Shown piece by piece: positions 47,350 to 55,771 of a stretch of 64,000 bases of DNA (its first letter is position 1; every line of letters starts with the position of its first letter). This stretch comes from Streptomyces sp. CB02923. GTDB lineage: Bacteria > Actinomycetota > Actinomycetes > Streptomycetales > Streptomycetaceae. The notes below the pieces were generated by a model. That model had not been told where the DNA came from and searched no databases. It was given only the letters and a program-made list of their open reading frames with translations. The position numbers were made by a program, and so were the translations under genes. Where the stretch lies: NCBI RefSeq assembly GCF_001905005.1, contig NZ_LWKZ01000023.1:1054001-1118000 (forward strand). The letters run 5' to 3'.

Positions 47350-47823
47350 ATGCCCGCCTCCCGTGCGTCCGACCAGGACACCCGCCGTATCGCCTCCGGG
47401 CTCGCGGCTGTCCTGCCCGCACTGCACCGGGCTCTCGACCGGCGGATCGTCCAGGACATCCCGTTCCCGAGGCTCCCCGACGGTCAGATCGCGCTGCTGC
47501 GGTTCGTCGACGAACACGACGGCGCCACCGTGCGCGCGGCGGCCGACGCGCTGCTCGTCAAGCCCAACAATGTGAGCGCCCTGGTCACCCAGATGGTTGC
47601 CCAGGGGCTGTTGGAGCGCAGGCAGGACACCGCCGACAAGCGCGTGGCGCACCTGCATCTGACGGCGAAGGCCCGGCGCCAGGTCGCCGAGGTCGGCAAT
47701 CTCATCGACGGTTACTTCGTCGAGGCACTGCACGCCCTCACGGACGGCGACCTCGACGCCATCGGGTCCGCCCTCGGTGCCCTCCAGGGGTTGGCACAGC
47801 GGATTCACCCCGCCACGGACTGA
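47350..47823 (+). CDS. MarR-family regulator
   Basis: 157 aa. The winged helix is LPDGQIALLRFVDEHDGATVRAAADALLVKPNNVSALVTQMVAQGLLERRQDTADKRVAHLHLTAKAR. DKRVAHLHLT is the DNA-contacting wing and the flanking helices are for dimerisation. It has no ribosome site; the promoter ends 6 bp before ATG. The perfect palindrome on that promoter suggests autorepression. The MFS pump 153 bp downstream in the same direction is the natural target, with drug-type ligands inducing both. Confidence 0.9.
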   Translation: MPASRASDQDTRRIASGLAAVLPALHRALDRRIVQDIPFPRLPDGQIALLRFVDEHDGATVRAAADALLVKPNNVSALVTQMVAQGLLERRQDTADKRVAHLHLTAKARRQVAEVGNLIDGYFVEALHALTDGDLDAIGSALGALQGLAQRIHPATD

Positions 47824-47843
47824 CGACCCGCCAGAGGACGGCA

Positions 47844-47894
47844 GCGGCACTGCGTTGCATGCGGCACTGCGTTGCATGCGGCACCGCATTTCAT
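47844..47894. repeat. Three 17-nt repeats between MarR and MFS genes
   Basis: GCGGCACTGCGTTGCAT is perfect at 47844-47860 and 47861-47877 and diverged at 47878-47894. It lies 20 bp after the MarR stop in the leader of the transporter. Confidence 0.9.
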
Positions 47895-47976
47895 CAGCGC
47901 CCCCGCCTGGCACCCCGTCTCTCCCCTCTCCATATACCCATCTCGTACACCACCCTCGAAGAAGCAAGGCACCTCC

Positions 47977-49611
47977 ATGTCCTCCTCCGTCATGGGCAGC
48001 TCACCCATGCCCACACACGCCCCGCCCGCGCCGGAAGCGGACCGCGGCCGGCGTGGCCACCCCTGGCTGACGCTCATCGCCGTCGCCTTCGGCCTGTTCA
48101 TGGTCGGCCTCGACGGCTCGGTCGTCTCGATCGCCAACCCGGAGATCGGCCGGGACCTGAACGCCTCCACCGCCGATCTGCAGTGGGTCACCAACTCCTA
48201 TCTGCTGGCCCTGGCCGCCACGCTGATCCTCGGCGGGAAGCTGGGCGACCGGTTCGGGCGGCGCACCTACTACCTGATCGGTGTCGCGGGCTTCGCCCTG
48301 GCCTCCGTCGCCATCGGCCTGTCCGGCTCGATCGAGGGCGTCATCGCCTTCCGCGCGGTCCAGGGCTTCTTCGGCGCGATGCTCATGCCCAACACCCTCG
48401 GTCTGCTGCGTGCGGCCTTCCCGCCGAAGAAGTTCGGTATGGCGGTGGGGATCTGGGCCATGGTGTCGTCCGTGTCCACGGCGCTCGGCCCGATCGTCGG
48501 CGGGCTGCTCGTCGAGCACGTCAACTGGGAGTCCGTCTTCTACATCAACGCGCCCATCGGCGTCGTGGCCCTGGTGTTCAGCGCGTTCGTCCTGCCGCAG
48601 AGCAAGAGCACGGCCGCCCGGCACCGCTTCGACATCCCCGGTGTGGTCCTCCTCGCGCTCGGCCTGCTCCTCGTCGTCTTCGGCGTGGTCAAGGGCGAGT
48701 CGTGGGGGTGGAGCGCGGGTTCGACCCTCGGAGTGCTGGTGTCGGGCATCGTCGTCCTGCTGGGCTTCGCCTGGTACGAGACGCGCCTCGGCCGCCCTTC
48801 GCCGGGCTCGCGGACCGGCGCGGACCGGGGGCAGCCCATCCTGCCGATGCGGCTGTTCCGCAGCCCCGCACTCTCCATCGGTACGGTCATCACCGCCGTC
48901 AACTTCTTCGTCCTGCTCGGCGTGATCTTCTTCGTCATGCTCTACCTGCAGAACGTGCGCGGCTTCACGCCCGTCGAGGCGGGCGTACGCACCTTGCCGC
49001 TGAGCCTGGCGTCCGTGGTCGCCTCGCCGCTGGGGGCGAAGCTCACCGAGCGGTTCGGGGCCCGGCTGACCATGCCGCTGGGCATGGTGCTGCAAGCGGG
49101 TGCCTCCTTCGGCATACTCGGCTGGGGCGTGCACTCCTCGTACGCGGCGATGTGGCCGCCGTTCATCGCGCTCGGCCTCGGCGTGGGCATGGTGATGGCC
49201 GCCTCCTCCGACGCGATCGTCGGCAACGCGCCCGTCAGCGACGCGGGGGTGGCCGGTGGCCTGCAGGCCACCGCGCTGCAGATCGGCGGCGCTCTGGGTA
49301 CCTCCGTCCTGATGTCCCTGATCAGCGGCAGGGTCGGTGCCACCCTGACGAACGAACTGACCTCGGCCGGAGTGCCCGCCCCGATGGCCGCGCACCTGCA
49401 CGAGGCCAAGGACGCGGTCGCGATGGGAGTGTCACCGGTCGGCGGCGGCATGCCGGAACAGCTGAAGTCCGCGGTCGCCGAGGGCAGCGGCCATGCGTTC
49501 ATCAACGGTGTGCACACCGCGGCCCTCGTCACGGGCGTGCTGTGCGTGATCGGCGCGGTGCTCGCGGCAGCCGGTGTCCGGCGCAATCCGCAGGCGCCCG
49601 CCGAGCACTGA
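47977..49611 (+). CDS. MFS multidrug transporter, EmrB/QacA (DHA2, 14 helices)
   Basis: 544 aa. Motifs: GLDGSVVSIANPEIGRDLNASTADLQWVTNSYLLALAATLILGGKLGDRFGRR (helix 1 Asp and motif A), motif B near FRAVQGFFGAMLMPN and motif C WAMVSSVSTALGPIVGGLLVE. Fourteen segments can be followed, typical of drug:H+ antiporters. ATG 47977 has AAGG 8 nt upstream. It follows MarR and is probably regulated by it. Substrates cannot be deduced; with the StrR-like and biosynthetic genes in the region, self-resistance or general efflux are both possible. Confidence 0.92.
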   Translation: MSSSVMGSSPMPTHAPPAPEADRGRRGHPWLTLIAVAFGLFMVGLDGSVVSIANPEIGRDLNASTADLQWVTNSYLLALAATLILGGKLGDRFGRRTYYLIGVAGFALASVAIGLSGSIEGVIAFRAVQGFFGAMLMPNTLGLLRAAFPPKKFGMAVGIWAMVSSVSTALGPIVGGLLVEHVNWESVFYINAPIGVVALVFSAFVLPQSKSTAARHRFDIPGVVLLALGLLLVVFGVVKGESWGWSAGSTLGVLVSGIVVLLGFAWYETRLGRPSPGSRTGADRGQPILPMRLFRSPALSIGTVITAVNFFVLLGVIFFVMLYLQNVRGFTPVEAGVRTLPLSLASVVASPLGAKLTERFGARLTMPLGMVLQAGASFGILGWGVHSSYAAMWPPFIALGLGVGMVMAASSDAIVGNAPVSDAGVAGGLQATALQIGGALGTSVLMSLISGRVGATLTNELTSAGVPAPMAAHLHEAKDAVAMGVSPVGGGMPEQLKSAVAEGSGHAFINGVHTAALVTGVLCVIGAVLAAAGVRRNPQAPAEH

Positions 49612-49657
49612 CGGCTGACGACGGGAGACCGGTCGCTTCCTGCCTCTGCGGGACGTC

Positions 49658-50863
49658 CTAACCCTGCTGCGGGAGGTCCTTGACGAACACGAGCCCGTCG
49701 CTCTCCGCCAAGTGGGCCGGGTCGAGCGGGGCGTACCCGAACCAGGGCGACACGCGGGGGGCCGGCCGCGTGTCGCCGAGGGCGGTGGCCAGCCGCGGGG
49801 CGTCGAAGACGAAGGGGCCCTCCGGGAGCGCGTACAGGAGCCCTTCGACGGTGTCCGGTGGCGGGGTGCCCACTCCCCGGTGCCGGATCGTGCCGAGGGC
49901 CGTGGCCAGGAAGGCGTACTCCCCGCCCAGGCGGGTGCTCACGATCGCACCGGCACTCCACCACTCCAGCGGCAGGCTCCCCATCCGCATCGAGCTCTTG
50001 TGCCGCTGGAGATGGCCGTTGTGGGCGTGGACCAGCGTCGGGCCCCGTTCGGCCAGCGCGAGGAGGTTGTCGGCCATCATCTGGTCCCGCAGGCTCACCA
50101 GCCGTGTCATCCGGCTCGGTGAGGTGTCGGCCATCCAGAAGTGGTAGCGCAGCAGGCCGGTCGCGGTGCGCCCGTACAGGCGCGCCCGGTCCCGGTCCTC
50201 CCGCGAGGCCGACGCGACCAGGTGCGGCGCCTGCATGCCCAGCAGTGTCACCAGATCGTCGGCGAGCAGCCGCAGTTCCCTGGCCTCGGCCGACCGTCCC
50301 ACGGAGCGGGTGGGGTCCATCATCGCGGCGGGCTCGGTCCACCGGTCGTCGCTGCCGAGCAGACGGTCGAGTGTCTCCGCGGTGCAGGGGAGCAGGCCCG
50401 CGTCCACCCGGGCCGCGAGGTAGCCGTGGAGCGCGATGAGGGCCTGCCGGGGGCTGGCGGCGCCGGTGATCTCCAGCGGGCCGTCGAAACCGGCGAAGCG
50501 GAGCCGCTCGGACGCGGGCCGGCCGTCGTTGTACGCCCGTATCCAGCGCACGAGTTCGCGGTTGGCCGCGGACGCGCCGAAACCGTGGCTGAACCCGTGC
50601 GCCATGACCTCGTCGAGTGTGCCGGTGCCGGAGACGACGTAGTCGTCCACGGCCAGGCCCGTCATGCAGTCGCTCTCGATCGCGATCGTCCGGTAGCCCT
50701 CCTGCTCGACCAGCTGCCGGAAGAGAGCGTTGCGCACTTCGAGCAGGGTGTCCTCGCCGTGGGTGGGCTCGCCCAGGGCGAGCAGGCGCGGTCGGGCCGA
50801 CAGCAGATCCATGACGGCGTCGGCTTCGACGGCATGGGCGATGTCCTTGATGTCTGTAGCCAT
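49658..50863 (-). CDS. Erythromycin esterase family protein
   Basis: 401 aa. The family blocks are visible: RLLALGEPTHGEDTLLEVRNALFRQLVEQEGYRTIAIESD (Glu/His pair of the EreA/SuccinylCoA-like fold), VMAHGFSHGFG and VHAHNGHLQRHKSSM with conserved His. Ere enzymes open macrolactone rings, but many homologues have other or unknown substrates. It is divergent from a double MerR regulator, with a palindrome right at its start, and convergent with the MFS gene. Macrolide inactivation would fit the drug-related neighbourhood but is not shown by sequence alone. Confidence 0.85.
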   Translation of the reverse strand: MATDIKDIAHAVEADAVMDLLSARPRLLALGEPTHGEDTLLEVRNALFRQLVEQEGYRTIAIESDCMTGLAVDDYVVSGTGTLDEVMAHGFSHGFGASAANRELVRWIRAYNDGRPASERLRFAGFDGPLEITGAASPRQALIALHGYLAARVDAGLLPCTAETLDRLLGSDDRWTEPAAMMDPTRSVGRSAEARELRLLADDLVTLLGMQAPHLVASASREDRDRARLYGRTATGLLRYHFWMADTSPSRMTRLVSLRDQMMADNLLALAERGPTLVHAHNGHLQRHKSSMRMGSLPLEWWSAGAIVSTRLGGEYAFLATALGTIRHRGVGTPPPDTVEGLLYALPEGPFVFDAPRLATALGDTRPAPRVSPWFGYAPLDPAHLAESDGLVFVKDLPQQG

Positions 50864-50866
50864 GCC

Positions 50867-50884
50867 TTCAACGCTATCGTTGAA
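50867..50884. promoter_or_regulatory. Palindrome between the esterase and the double-MerR gene
   Basis: TTCAACG-CTAT-CGTTGAA lies 3 bp upstream of the esterase start and 25 bp before the regulator start; GGTTGAA repeats the half-site at 50891-50897. It is placed to control both divergent genes. Confidence 0.6.
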
Positions 50885-50909
50885 CCTTCGGTTGAAACTT
50901 TTACGCGAG

Positions 50910-51689
50910 ATGGGCACGGACATGGGGGAAAACCTTCAAAGCGGCGATCGTCTCAGGCCGATCGATCTGGCGCGCCGGAACGGTCTGTCCACCCAGGCCG
51001 TCAGGAACTACGAGGAGGCCGGCATCCTCCCGGCCGCCGGTCGTACGCCCCACGGCTACCGCACCTACACCTCGCAGCACGCGCGGGCCCTGCGCGCGTT
51101 TCTCGCCCTGGTGCCCGGCCACGGCCACCGGACGGCGGCATCGGTCATGCGGGCGGTGAACGAGGGCGCGGACGACGAGGCGTTCCGGCTCATCGACGAG
51201 AGCCACGCCCAGCTCCTCGAAGACCGGCGGACCCTCCACGCCGTGGAGACCGCCATCCGCGACCTGGCGTCCACCCCAGGGCCCGAATCCGATCCGGCGT
51301 CCGGACCCGATCCGGTGTCCGGACCCGGAGTGGTGTCCGGATCAGGCGGTTCGTTCATCGGACCGCTGGCGGACAAGCTGGGGATCCGGCCTGCGACGCT
51401 GCGCAAATGGGAGCGCGCCGGACTGGTCCGGCCCCGCCGCGACCGGCAAACGGGATACCGCGTCTACGACGAGGCCGACGTACGCGATGCCCGGCTGGCC
51501 CACCAGCTCCGGCGGGGCGGCTACCTGCTGGAGCAGATCGCCCCGCTCATCGCCCACGTGCGCGCGGCCGGGGGACTGGAACCGCTGGAAGCCGCCCTGC
51601 GCGGCTGGCACGGCCGGCTGTCCACCCGCGGACGCGCGATGCTGGCCGGGGCAGCCGAGTTGGAGGCGTACCTCCGCGAGCGCGGATGA
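50910..51689 (+). CDS. Double MerR-family regulator (two HTH domains in one chain)
   Basis: 259 aa. The first MerR HTH is at about 15-55 (LRPIDLARRNGLSTQAVRNYEEAGILPAAGRTPHGYRTYTSQHARALRAF). A helical part follows (to ~125), then a Gly/Pro/Ser linker coded by ~12-nt repeats (PDPVSGPGVVSGSG). A second HTH at about 150-195 (IGPLADKLGIRPATLRKWERAGLVRPRRDRQTGYRVYDEADVRDARLAHQLRRGGY) is followed by a coiled helix and tail. MerR proteins normally dimerise to give two HTHs; one chain with two is unusual in layout. No strong ribosome site; ATG 50922 is an alternative start. Confidence 0.88.
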   Translation: MGTDMGENLQSGDRLRPIDLARRNGLSTQAVRNYEEAGILPAAGRTPHGYRTYTSQHARALRAFLALVPGHGHRTAASVMRAVNEGADDEAFRLIDESHAQLLEDRRTLHAVETAIRDLASTPGPESDPASGPDPVSGPGVVSGSGGSFIGPLADKLGIRPATLRKWERAGLVRPRRDRQTGYRVYDEADVRDARLAHQLRRGGYLLEQIAPLIAHVRAAGGLEPLEAALRGWHGRLSTRGRAMLAGAAELEAYLRERG

Positions 51690-51788
51690 CACCGCGACCG
51701 TCAGCCGAAGGGAGACCTTTCAGAGCCGGTGGACCGGTGGGCCGGTGAATGCCGATGGACGCCGGCGTACGCGCGGCGAAGCGCTTCC

Positions 51789-52952
51789 TCAGACGGTGCG
51801 CAGGTCGGTGTCCCAGTCCAGCTGGGAGACCAGGGTGTCGTCGCCGGGACGCTGCGGACCAGGGGCGGGGGCCGGGCCAGTGCGCGCCGGGGTGCGGGTG
51901 CCGCGCGAGATCTGTCCGCTGACGGTGATGTTGTGCTCCACGCGCGGGCGGCGGCACGCCTCGTACAAAGAGAGCGCGCTCTCCCGGTCGGGCGCGTCCC
52001 GCAGGGATTTGGCGAGGATGACGGCGTCCTCCAACGCCATCGAAGCTCCCTGGCCCGTCGCAGGTGACGCCGCGTGCGCGGCGTCACCGACGAGCAGAGT
52101 CCGCCCGGAGCGCCAGGGGGTGCCGGGCGGAATCTCGGTCGCGTTGGTGGCCATGATCCCGCCGGTGGAGGCCGCGACGAGGTCCGCGGCGGGTGTCGCG
52201 TCCTCGCGCAGCAGCGCGACGAGCTGCTCACGCCGACGGGCGGTCGTGGGTTCCGCGAGTTCCTCGGCGGGAATGGCCTGCGCGGCGACACGGGCGAACC
52301 AGTACGTTTCCCTGTCCGGCGAGACCGCGTAGCCGAAGGAGGCGTTGCTGCCCCGCACCATGGTGATGTGGCCGGTGCCCTCCGCGTCCGGGGCGCTGCG
52401 GGTATAGCCGTAGAAGACACGCTGCCCCGCGTAGACGGGCTCCGCGCCGGGGGCGACCGACCGCCGGATGGCCGAACTCAAGCCGTCCGCGCCGACGAGC
52501 AGATCACCGGCGGCGACACTGCCGTCCGTGAAACGCGCGGTCACCTGCTCCGGGCCGTCCTCGAAGGAGACCAGTCGCGCTCCGTGCGCAATCCTGATGC
52601 CCCGGCGGACCGCCTCGGCCTGCAGCGCGGCGTTCAATTCGCCGCGGCGCAGGCACCGGTAGCGCAGGAGGGCGTCGTCGGCCTCTCCCATGGGCGCGTG
52701 GGCCACCTCGCCGCCCCGGTCGTCGAGAAGACGCATCGACCGCAGCGGGAACCCGATCGACGTGACCGCTTCCGAGGCACCGAGCTGCGCCAAGGCGCGC
52801 ATACCGTTGCTCGCCAGGGTCAGGAACGCTCCGATGTCCTCGGCCGTGTCGGGGTGCGCCTCGTGCACGGTGACGTCGAACCCTGCCTTGTGCAGCGCCA
52901 GCGCGGTCGCCGTGCCGGCGATTCCGCCCCCGATGACCAGTGTGCGATTCAC
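51789..52952 (-). CDS. FAD-dependent monooxygenase (UbiH/PHBH type)
   Basis: 387 aa from GTG 52952 with GGAG 6 nt upstream. The ADP-binding fingerprint is VIGGGIAGTATALALHKAGFDVTVHEA. The second FAD motif LLVGADGLSSAIR and the GDAAHAASPATGQGASMALEDAVILAK segment define the aromatic hydroxylase group. It should hydroxylate or epoxidise a small aromatic or polyene compound with NADPH and oxygen. It is a single gene downstream of, and convergent with, the double MerR gene. TetX-like drug monooxygenases share this fold, so a xenobiotic substrate is possible but unproven. Confidence 0.87.
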   Translation of the reverse strand: MNRTLVIGGGIAGTATALALHKAGFDVTVHEAHPDTAEDIGAFLTLASNGMRALAQLGASEAVTSIGFPLRSMRLLDDRGGEVAHAPMGEADDALLRYRCLRRGELNAALQAEAVRRGIRIAHGARLVSFEDGPEQVTARFTDGSVAAGDLLVGADGLSSAIRRSVAPGAEPVYAGQRVFYGYTRSAPDAEGTGHITMVRGSNASFGYAVSPDRETYWFARVAAQAIPAEELAEPTTARRREQLVALLREDATPAADLVAASTGGIMATNATEIPPGTPWRSGRTLLVGDAAHAASPATGQGASMALEDAVILAKSLRDAPDRESALSLYEACRRPRVEHNITVSGQISRGTRTPARTGPAPAPGPQRPGDDTLVSQLDWDTDLRTV

Positions 52953-53171
52953 GTTCCACTCCGCTCTTCTGTACGGGTTCCATCGTGCACCCGGTCGACG
53001 ATGAATCCGGGGCGGCTGCGCCTGCCGAGGCACCCCTTGTTCAGGCCGTCCGGTCCCGTTCGGAGCCGATGGGCCGGGAGGTGGCCGGGGCGGGCTCCGG
53101 TGCCGCGGGCGCGGGCTTCGTGTGCCCGCCCGGCGCCGTCCCGGGCTGCGTCGCGCCGGGGCGGGCTCGGC

Positions 53172-53786
53172 CTAGGCCTTCGGGTCCACGATGCGGATCA
53201 TGTTCTGTCCCGTGGGGCCGGCCGTGCACGGCACGACCTCGCCGCTGGGGAAGCGGTAGTGGTCCACGAAAGAGGCGTTGACGCTGATATCACTCCACGT
53301 CATGTGCGCCGGGAGGTCGGCCGTGGCCCGCAGACGCAGGGTGTAGGCCACCGACTTCCCGGCCTTCAGTACGCCGTTGGTCACGAAGCGGCCGGACGCG
53401 CTCCGGTCCACCGGGGTCCACTTGCCGGTCCGGACGTCCTTGTACTCGAACTTCACGAACTTCCCGACCACCGGGTCCTCGTCGTCCACCTGCCGCCAGG
53501 CAGAGACGGAGGCGTTGAGCGTCGACACGTCCTTCTTGCCGATATTCGTCACCGTCGCCCGGAACGACCGCCAGCCCCCGCCCCGTACGAGCGGACCGTC
53601 GGCGTCGGTCTGCGCGAGATCGATGGACTTCTGCTCGTAGTCGCCGGACCCGGTGGAGACGTCGGTACAGCTCGGCAGCTTCTCCCCGGGGCCCTCGGCG
53701 GCGTACGCGGCGGGGGCCGCCAACAGGGCGGCCGGCACCAGCGTGGCGACGGCGACGACCGTGGCTGCTGTTCGGCGAGATGTCAT
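53172..53786 (-). CDS. Secreted protein of unknown function
   Basis: 204 aa. Signal peptide 1-29 (TAATVVAVATLVPAALLAAPAAYA). The mature part has two Cys (SCTDV and VPCTAG) that may pair, and strand-rich sequence (SFRATVTNIGKKDVSTLNASVSAWRQVDDEDPVVGKFVKFEYKDVRTGKWTPVD, VAYTLRLRATADLPAHMTWSDISVNASF). This resembles an immunoglobulin-like beta sandwich of the kind in extracellular adhesive or carbohydrate-binding modules. AGGAA precedes the start. I recognise no named family. It lies alone, downstream of the Lrp gene in the same direction. Confidence 0.75.
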   Translation of the reverse strand: MTSRRTAATVVAVATLVPAALLAAPAAYAAEGPGEKLPSCTDVSTGSGDYEQKSIDLAQTDADGPLVRGGGWRSFRATVTNIGKKDVSTLNASVSAWRQVDDEDPVVGKFVKFEYKDVRTGKWTPVDRSASGRFVTNGVLKAGKSVAYTLRLRATADLPAHMTWSDISVNASFVDHYRFPSGEVVPCTAGPTGQNMIRIVDPKA

Positions 53787-53905
53787 CAGGTTCCTCTTCC
53801 GATAAGGCGACAAGGGTGCGCGACGGCGCCAACTGACGTTCGTAGGACCGTCTGTCGGGTCGATGGGTTGCCTGTGAAGGGTGTGATCTGCGGCGAGGCC
53901 GACGG

Positions 53906-54400
53906 TCAGCGGGCTCTGTGCGCGGAGCGGGGCCGGTCGGGACCGGTCGGCTCGATGCAGCGGGACTGGACGTGCTCGTAGGCCATCGTGGTCTGTACGT
54001 CGGCGACTTCGCGGCGTTCGGTGAGGCGGTCGATGACGAAGGCGTACACGCTGTCGACATCCGGGACGGCGATGTGGATGAGGAAGTCGTGAGCGCCGGA
54101 GGTGACGAACAGGCCGATCACCTCGGGCAGTCGCGCGGCCCACTCGCGGAACCCTTCGATGACCGGGCGGGCCGGAGGCCGGATGCGCACCGAGATGAGC
54201 GCCTGGACGGGCCGGCCGGCGGCGTCGAGGTCCAGGGCCGCGTGATAGCCGGTGATGACGCCGCGCTCGCGGAGCAGCCTGACGCGTTCCAGCGAGGTCG
54301 AGGGGGAGACGCCGGTCTTGGCCGCCAGGTCGCGGTTGGTCTGCCGTGCGTCGTTCTGCAGTTCCCGCAGCAGAGCCCGGTCCAGTGCGTCAAGTTCCAT
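53906..54400 (-). CDS. Lrp/AsnC-family regulator
   Basis: 164 aa. The N-terminal HTH is LDALDRALLRELQNDARQTNRDLAAKTGVSPSTSLERVRLLRERGVITGYHAALD, followed by the RAM ligand domain (VQALISVRIRPP, GLFVTSGAHDFLIHIAVPDVDSVYAFVIDRLTER). The tail after VQSRCIEP is Arg/Pro-rich. Such proteins sense amino acids. It is divergent from the DUF2000 gene over 372 bp, which makes that gene a likely target. CATACGGT 13 bp before the start could be its -10. Confidence 0.9.
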   Translation of the reverse strand: MELDALDRALLRELQNDARQTNRDLAAKTGVSPSTSLERVRLLRERGVITGYHAALDLDAAGRPVQALISVRIRPPARPVIEGFREWAARLPEVIGLFVTSGAHDFLIHIAVPDVDSVYAFVIDRLTERREVADVQTTMAYEHVQSRCIEPTGPDRPRSAHRAR

Positions 54401-54712
54401 GGGGTCCACCGTATGCCAGACAAAGTTCGGCAAGCGGAGCCTCACGCCGGATTCCTGCTTGGCCTCGCGGCCATGCGTACACGAAAGAACAGCCCGGCCT
54501 CCGGCCTCCACGAGCACCTCCCGCCCTCGGCGTACGGCGGCTGCGCACTGATCCTCGCCGGAATGATCAGCACGTGCCTGCCCCCGATGCCTCGCGGCCG
54601 CTCCTCCACACGAGCGACGGACTTTCCGTCCGATCGCCGCATCACGTTCGCCGCAGCCCCTGCGAGTCTCTCCTGCGGCGAACGAAATGCGGAGACAGCG
54701 CCGCGATCCAGC

Positions 54713-54745
54713 ATGTCTGCATAGCATTCCCGGATCTGTCCGCAT
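54713..54745. promoter_or_regulatory. Repeated TGTCYGCAT motif upstream of the DUF2000 gene
   Basis: TGTCTGCAT (54713-54721) and TGTCCGCAT (54737-54745) are direct repeats 24 bp apart, 28-60 bp before the DUF2000 start, in the divergent Lrp region. Two-turn spacing suits Lrp-type octamers. The remainder of 54401-54772 shows no gene I can support. Confidence 0.4.
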
Positions 54746-54772
54746 GAGTACACGCGAGTGAAGAGGATTGCC

Positions 54773-55261
54773 ATGTCTGTGATGAACGCGTCGAGCGCGG
54801 CGACGGTGGGTTTCGCGCCGGAAGAGGTGGACTTCGGTCTGTCCACCCGCCAGGCCCGGCTGAAGTGGGTCGTGGTCGTCAACGCCGACCTGCCTCCCGG
54901 CCGGGCCGCCAACGCCGCCATCTGCGCCGCCGCCCCCACGGTGACCGCGGTCCCCGGACTGCTGGGCGCCGACGCCGCCGACGCGGAAGACACCATGCAC
55001 CCGGGCCTGCCCTGGACGGGCTGCTCGGTGCTCGTCGCCGACTCCGCCACGCTGCGCACCATCCGCGCCAAGGCGGCCTCCCGTACCGACATCTTCGTGG
55101 CCGACGTGCCCGCCGCCGCCCAGAGCACCCGCGTCTACAGCGACTTCATCGCGGCCGTGGGCAAAAGCCGGACCGAGGACATCGACTACTGCGCGGTCAG
55201 TGTCGTCGGCCCCCGCAACCCGGTCGACAAGATCGTCGGCAAGCTCCCCCTCATGCCCTGA
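54773..55261 (+). CDS. DUF2000 family protein
   Basis: 162 aa. Residues 15-160 carry LSTRQARLKWVVVVNADLPPGRAANAAICAAAP, HPGLPWTGCSVLVADSATLRTIRAKAASRTDIFVADVPAAAQSTRVYSDFIAAV and DIDYCAVSVVGPRNPVDKIVGKLPLMP, the pattern of DUF2000, which is related in fold to peptidyl-tRNA hydrolase 2. The biochemical role is unknown. ATG 54773 has AAGAGG 6 nt upstream; GTG 54758 is less likely. Its divergent Lrp neighbour suggests amino-acid-responsive expression. Confidence 0.82.
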   Translation: MSVMNASSAATVGFAPEEVDFGLSTRQARLKWVVVVNADLPPGRAANAAICAAAPTVTAVPGLLGADAADAEDTMHPGLPWTGCSVLVADSATLRTIRAKAASRTDIFVADVPAAAQSTRVYSDFIAAVGKSRTEDIDYCAVSVVGPRNPVDKIVGKLPLMP

Positions 55262-55456
55262 ACCGGGATCACCCCACGCCCGCCGCTACCCACCACCCCT
55301 GTGACGCCTGCTCCCGACTGTGACTACAGTGCACTCGTGCGGTCAACCATCCCTTTTCCGCAAAGACTTGGAATGGATACCGGCAGCAAATCGTATATGG
55401 CGCACCAAGCAACCACAGTGCGCTCCTATACGGACAACGGGGTCACGGGAGGGCCA

Positions 55457-55771
55457 ATGGGTAACGGCTACGACGTCGAGAGCACCGCTCTGCGCCGGTA
55501 CGCCAACGCGGTGGACGAGGCGGCGGACCGGGTCGAGCGGATCCGCAACCGGACCCGCGGCCTGGAACTGTCCAGCGGGGTGTTCGGGATGCTCGCGGAG
55601 TCCGACAGCCTCAAGGCGGACTACGACAAGCAGTCCGAGGAGGCCGTCAGCGATCTCCACGACGTGAAGGAGTCGCTGGGCGCCATCGCCGACGGAATGC
55701 GGCTGGCGGCCGACGGCTACGACACCAACGAGGACGACCAGGTGCGGCTCATGGGCGGTGGCCGGGCATGA
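55457..55771 (+). CDS. WXG100-like small helical protein, type VII secretion substrate candidate
   Basis: 104 aa, two predicted helices (STALRRYANAVDEAADRVERIRNRTRGLEL and LKADYDKQSEEAVSDLHDVKESLGAIADGMRLAADGYDTNEDD) around a Ser/Gly turn (SSGVFGMLAESD). Size and YDTNEDD end agree with the ESX target proteins of actinobacteria, although the Trp-x-Gly turn itself is absent. A GGGAGG site precedes ATG 55457. The upstream 195 bp (55262-55456) are AT-richer and probably contain the promoter. The stop overlaps the WXG-containing gene by 4 bp, so they may form a heterodimer. Confidence 0.75.
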   Translation: MGNGYDVESTALRRYANAVDEAADRVERIRNRTRGLELSSGVFGMLAESDSLKADYDKQSEEAVSDLHDVKESLGAIADGMRLAADGYDTNEDDQVRLMGGGRA

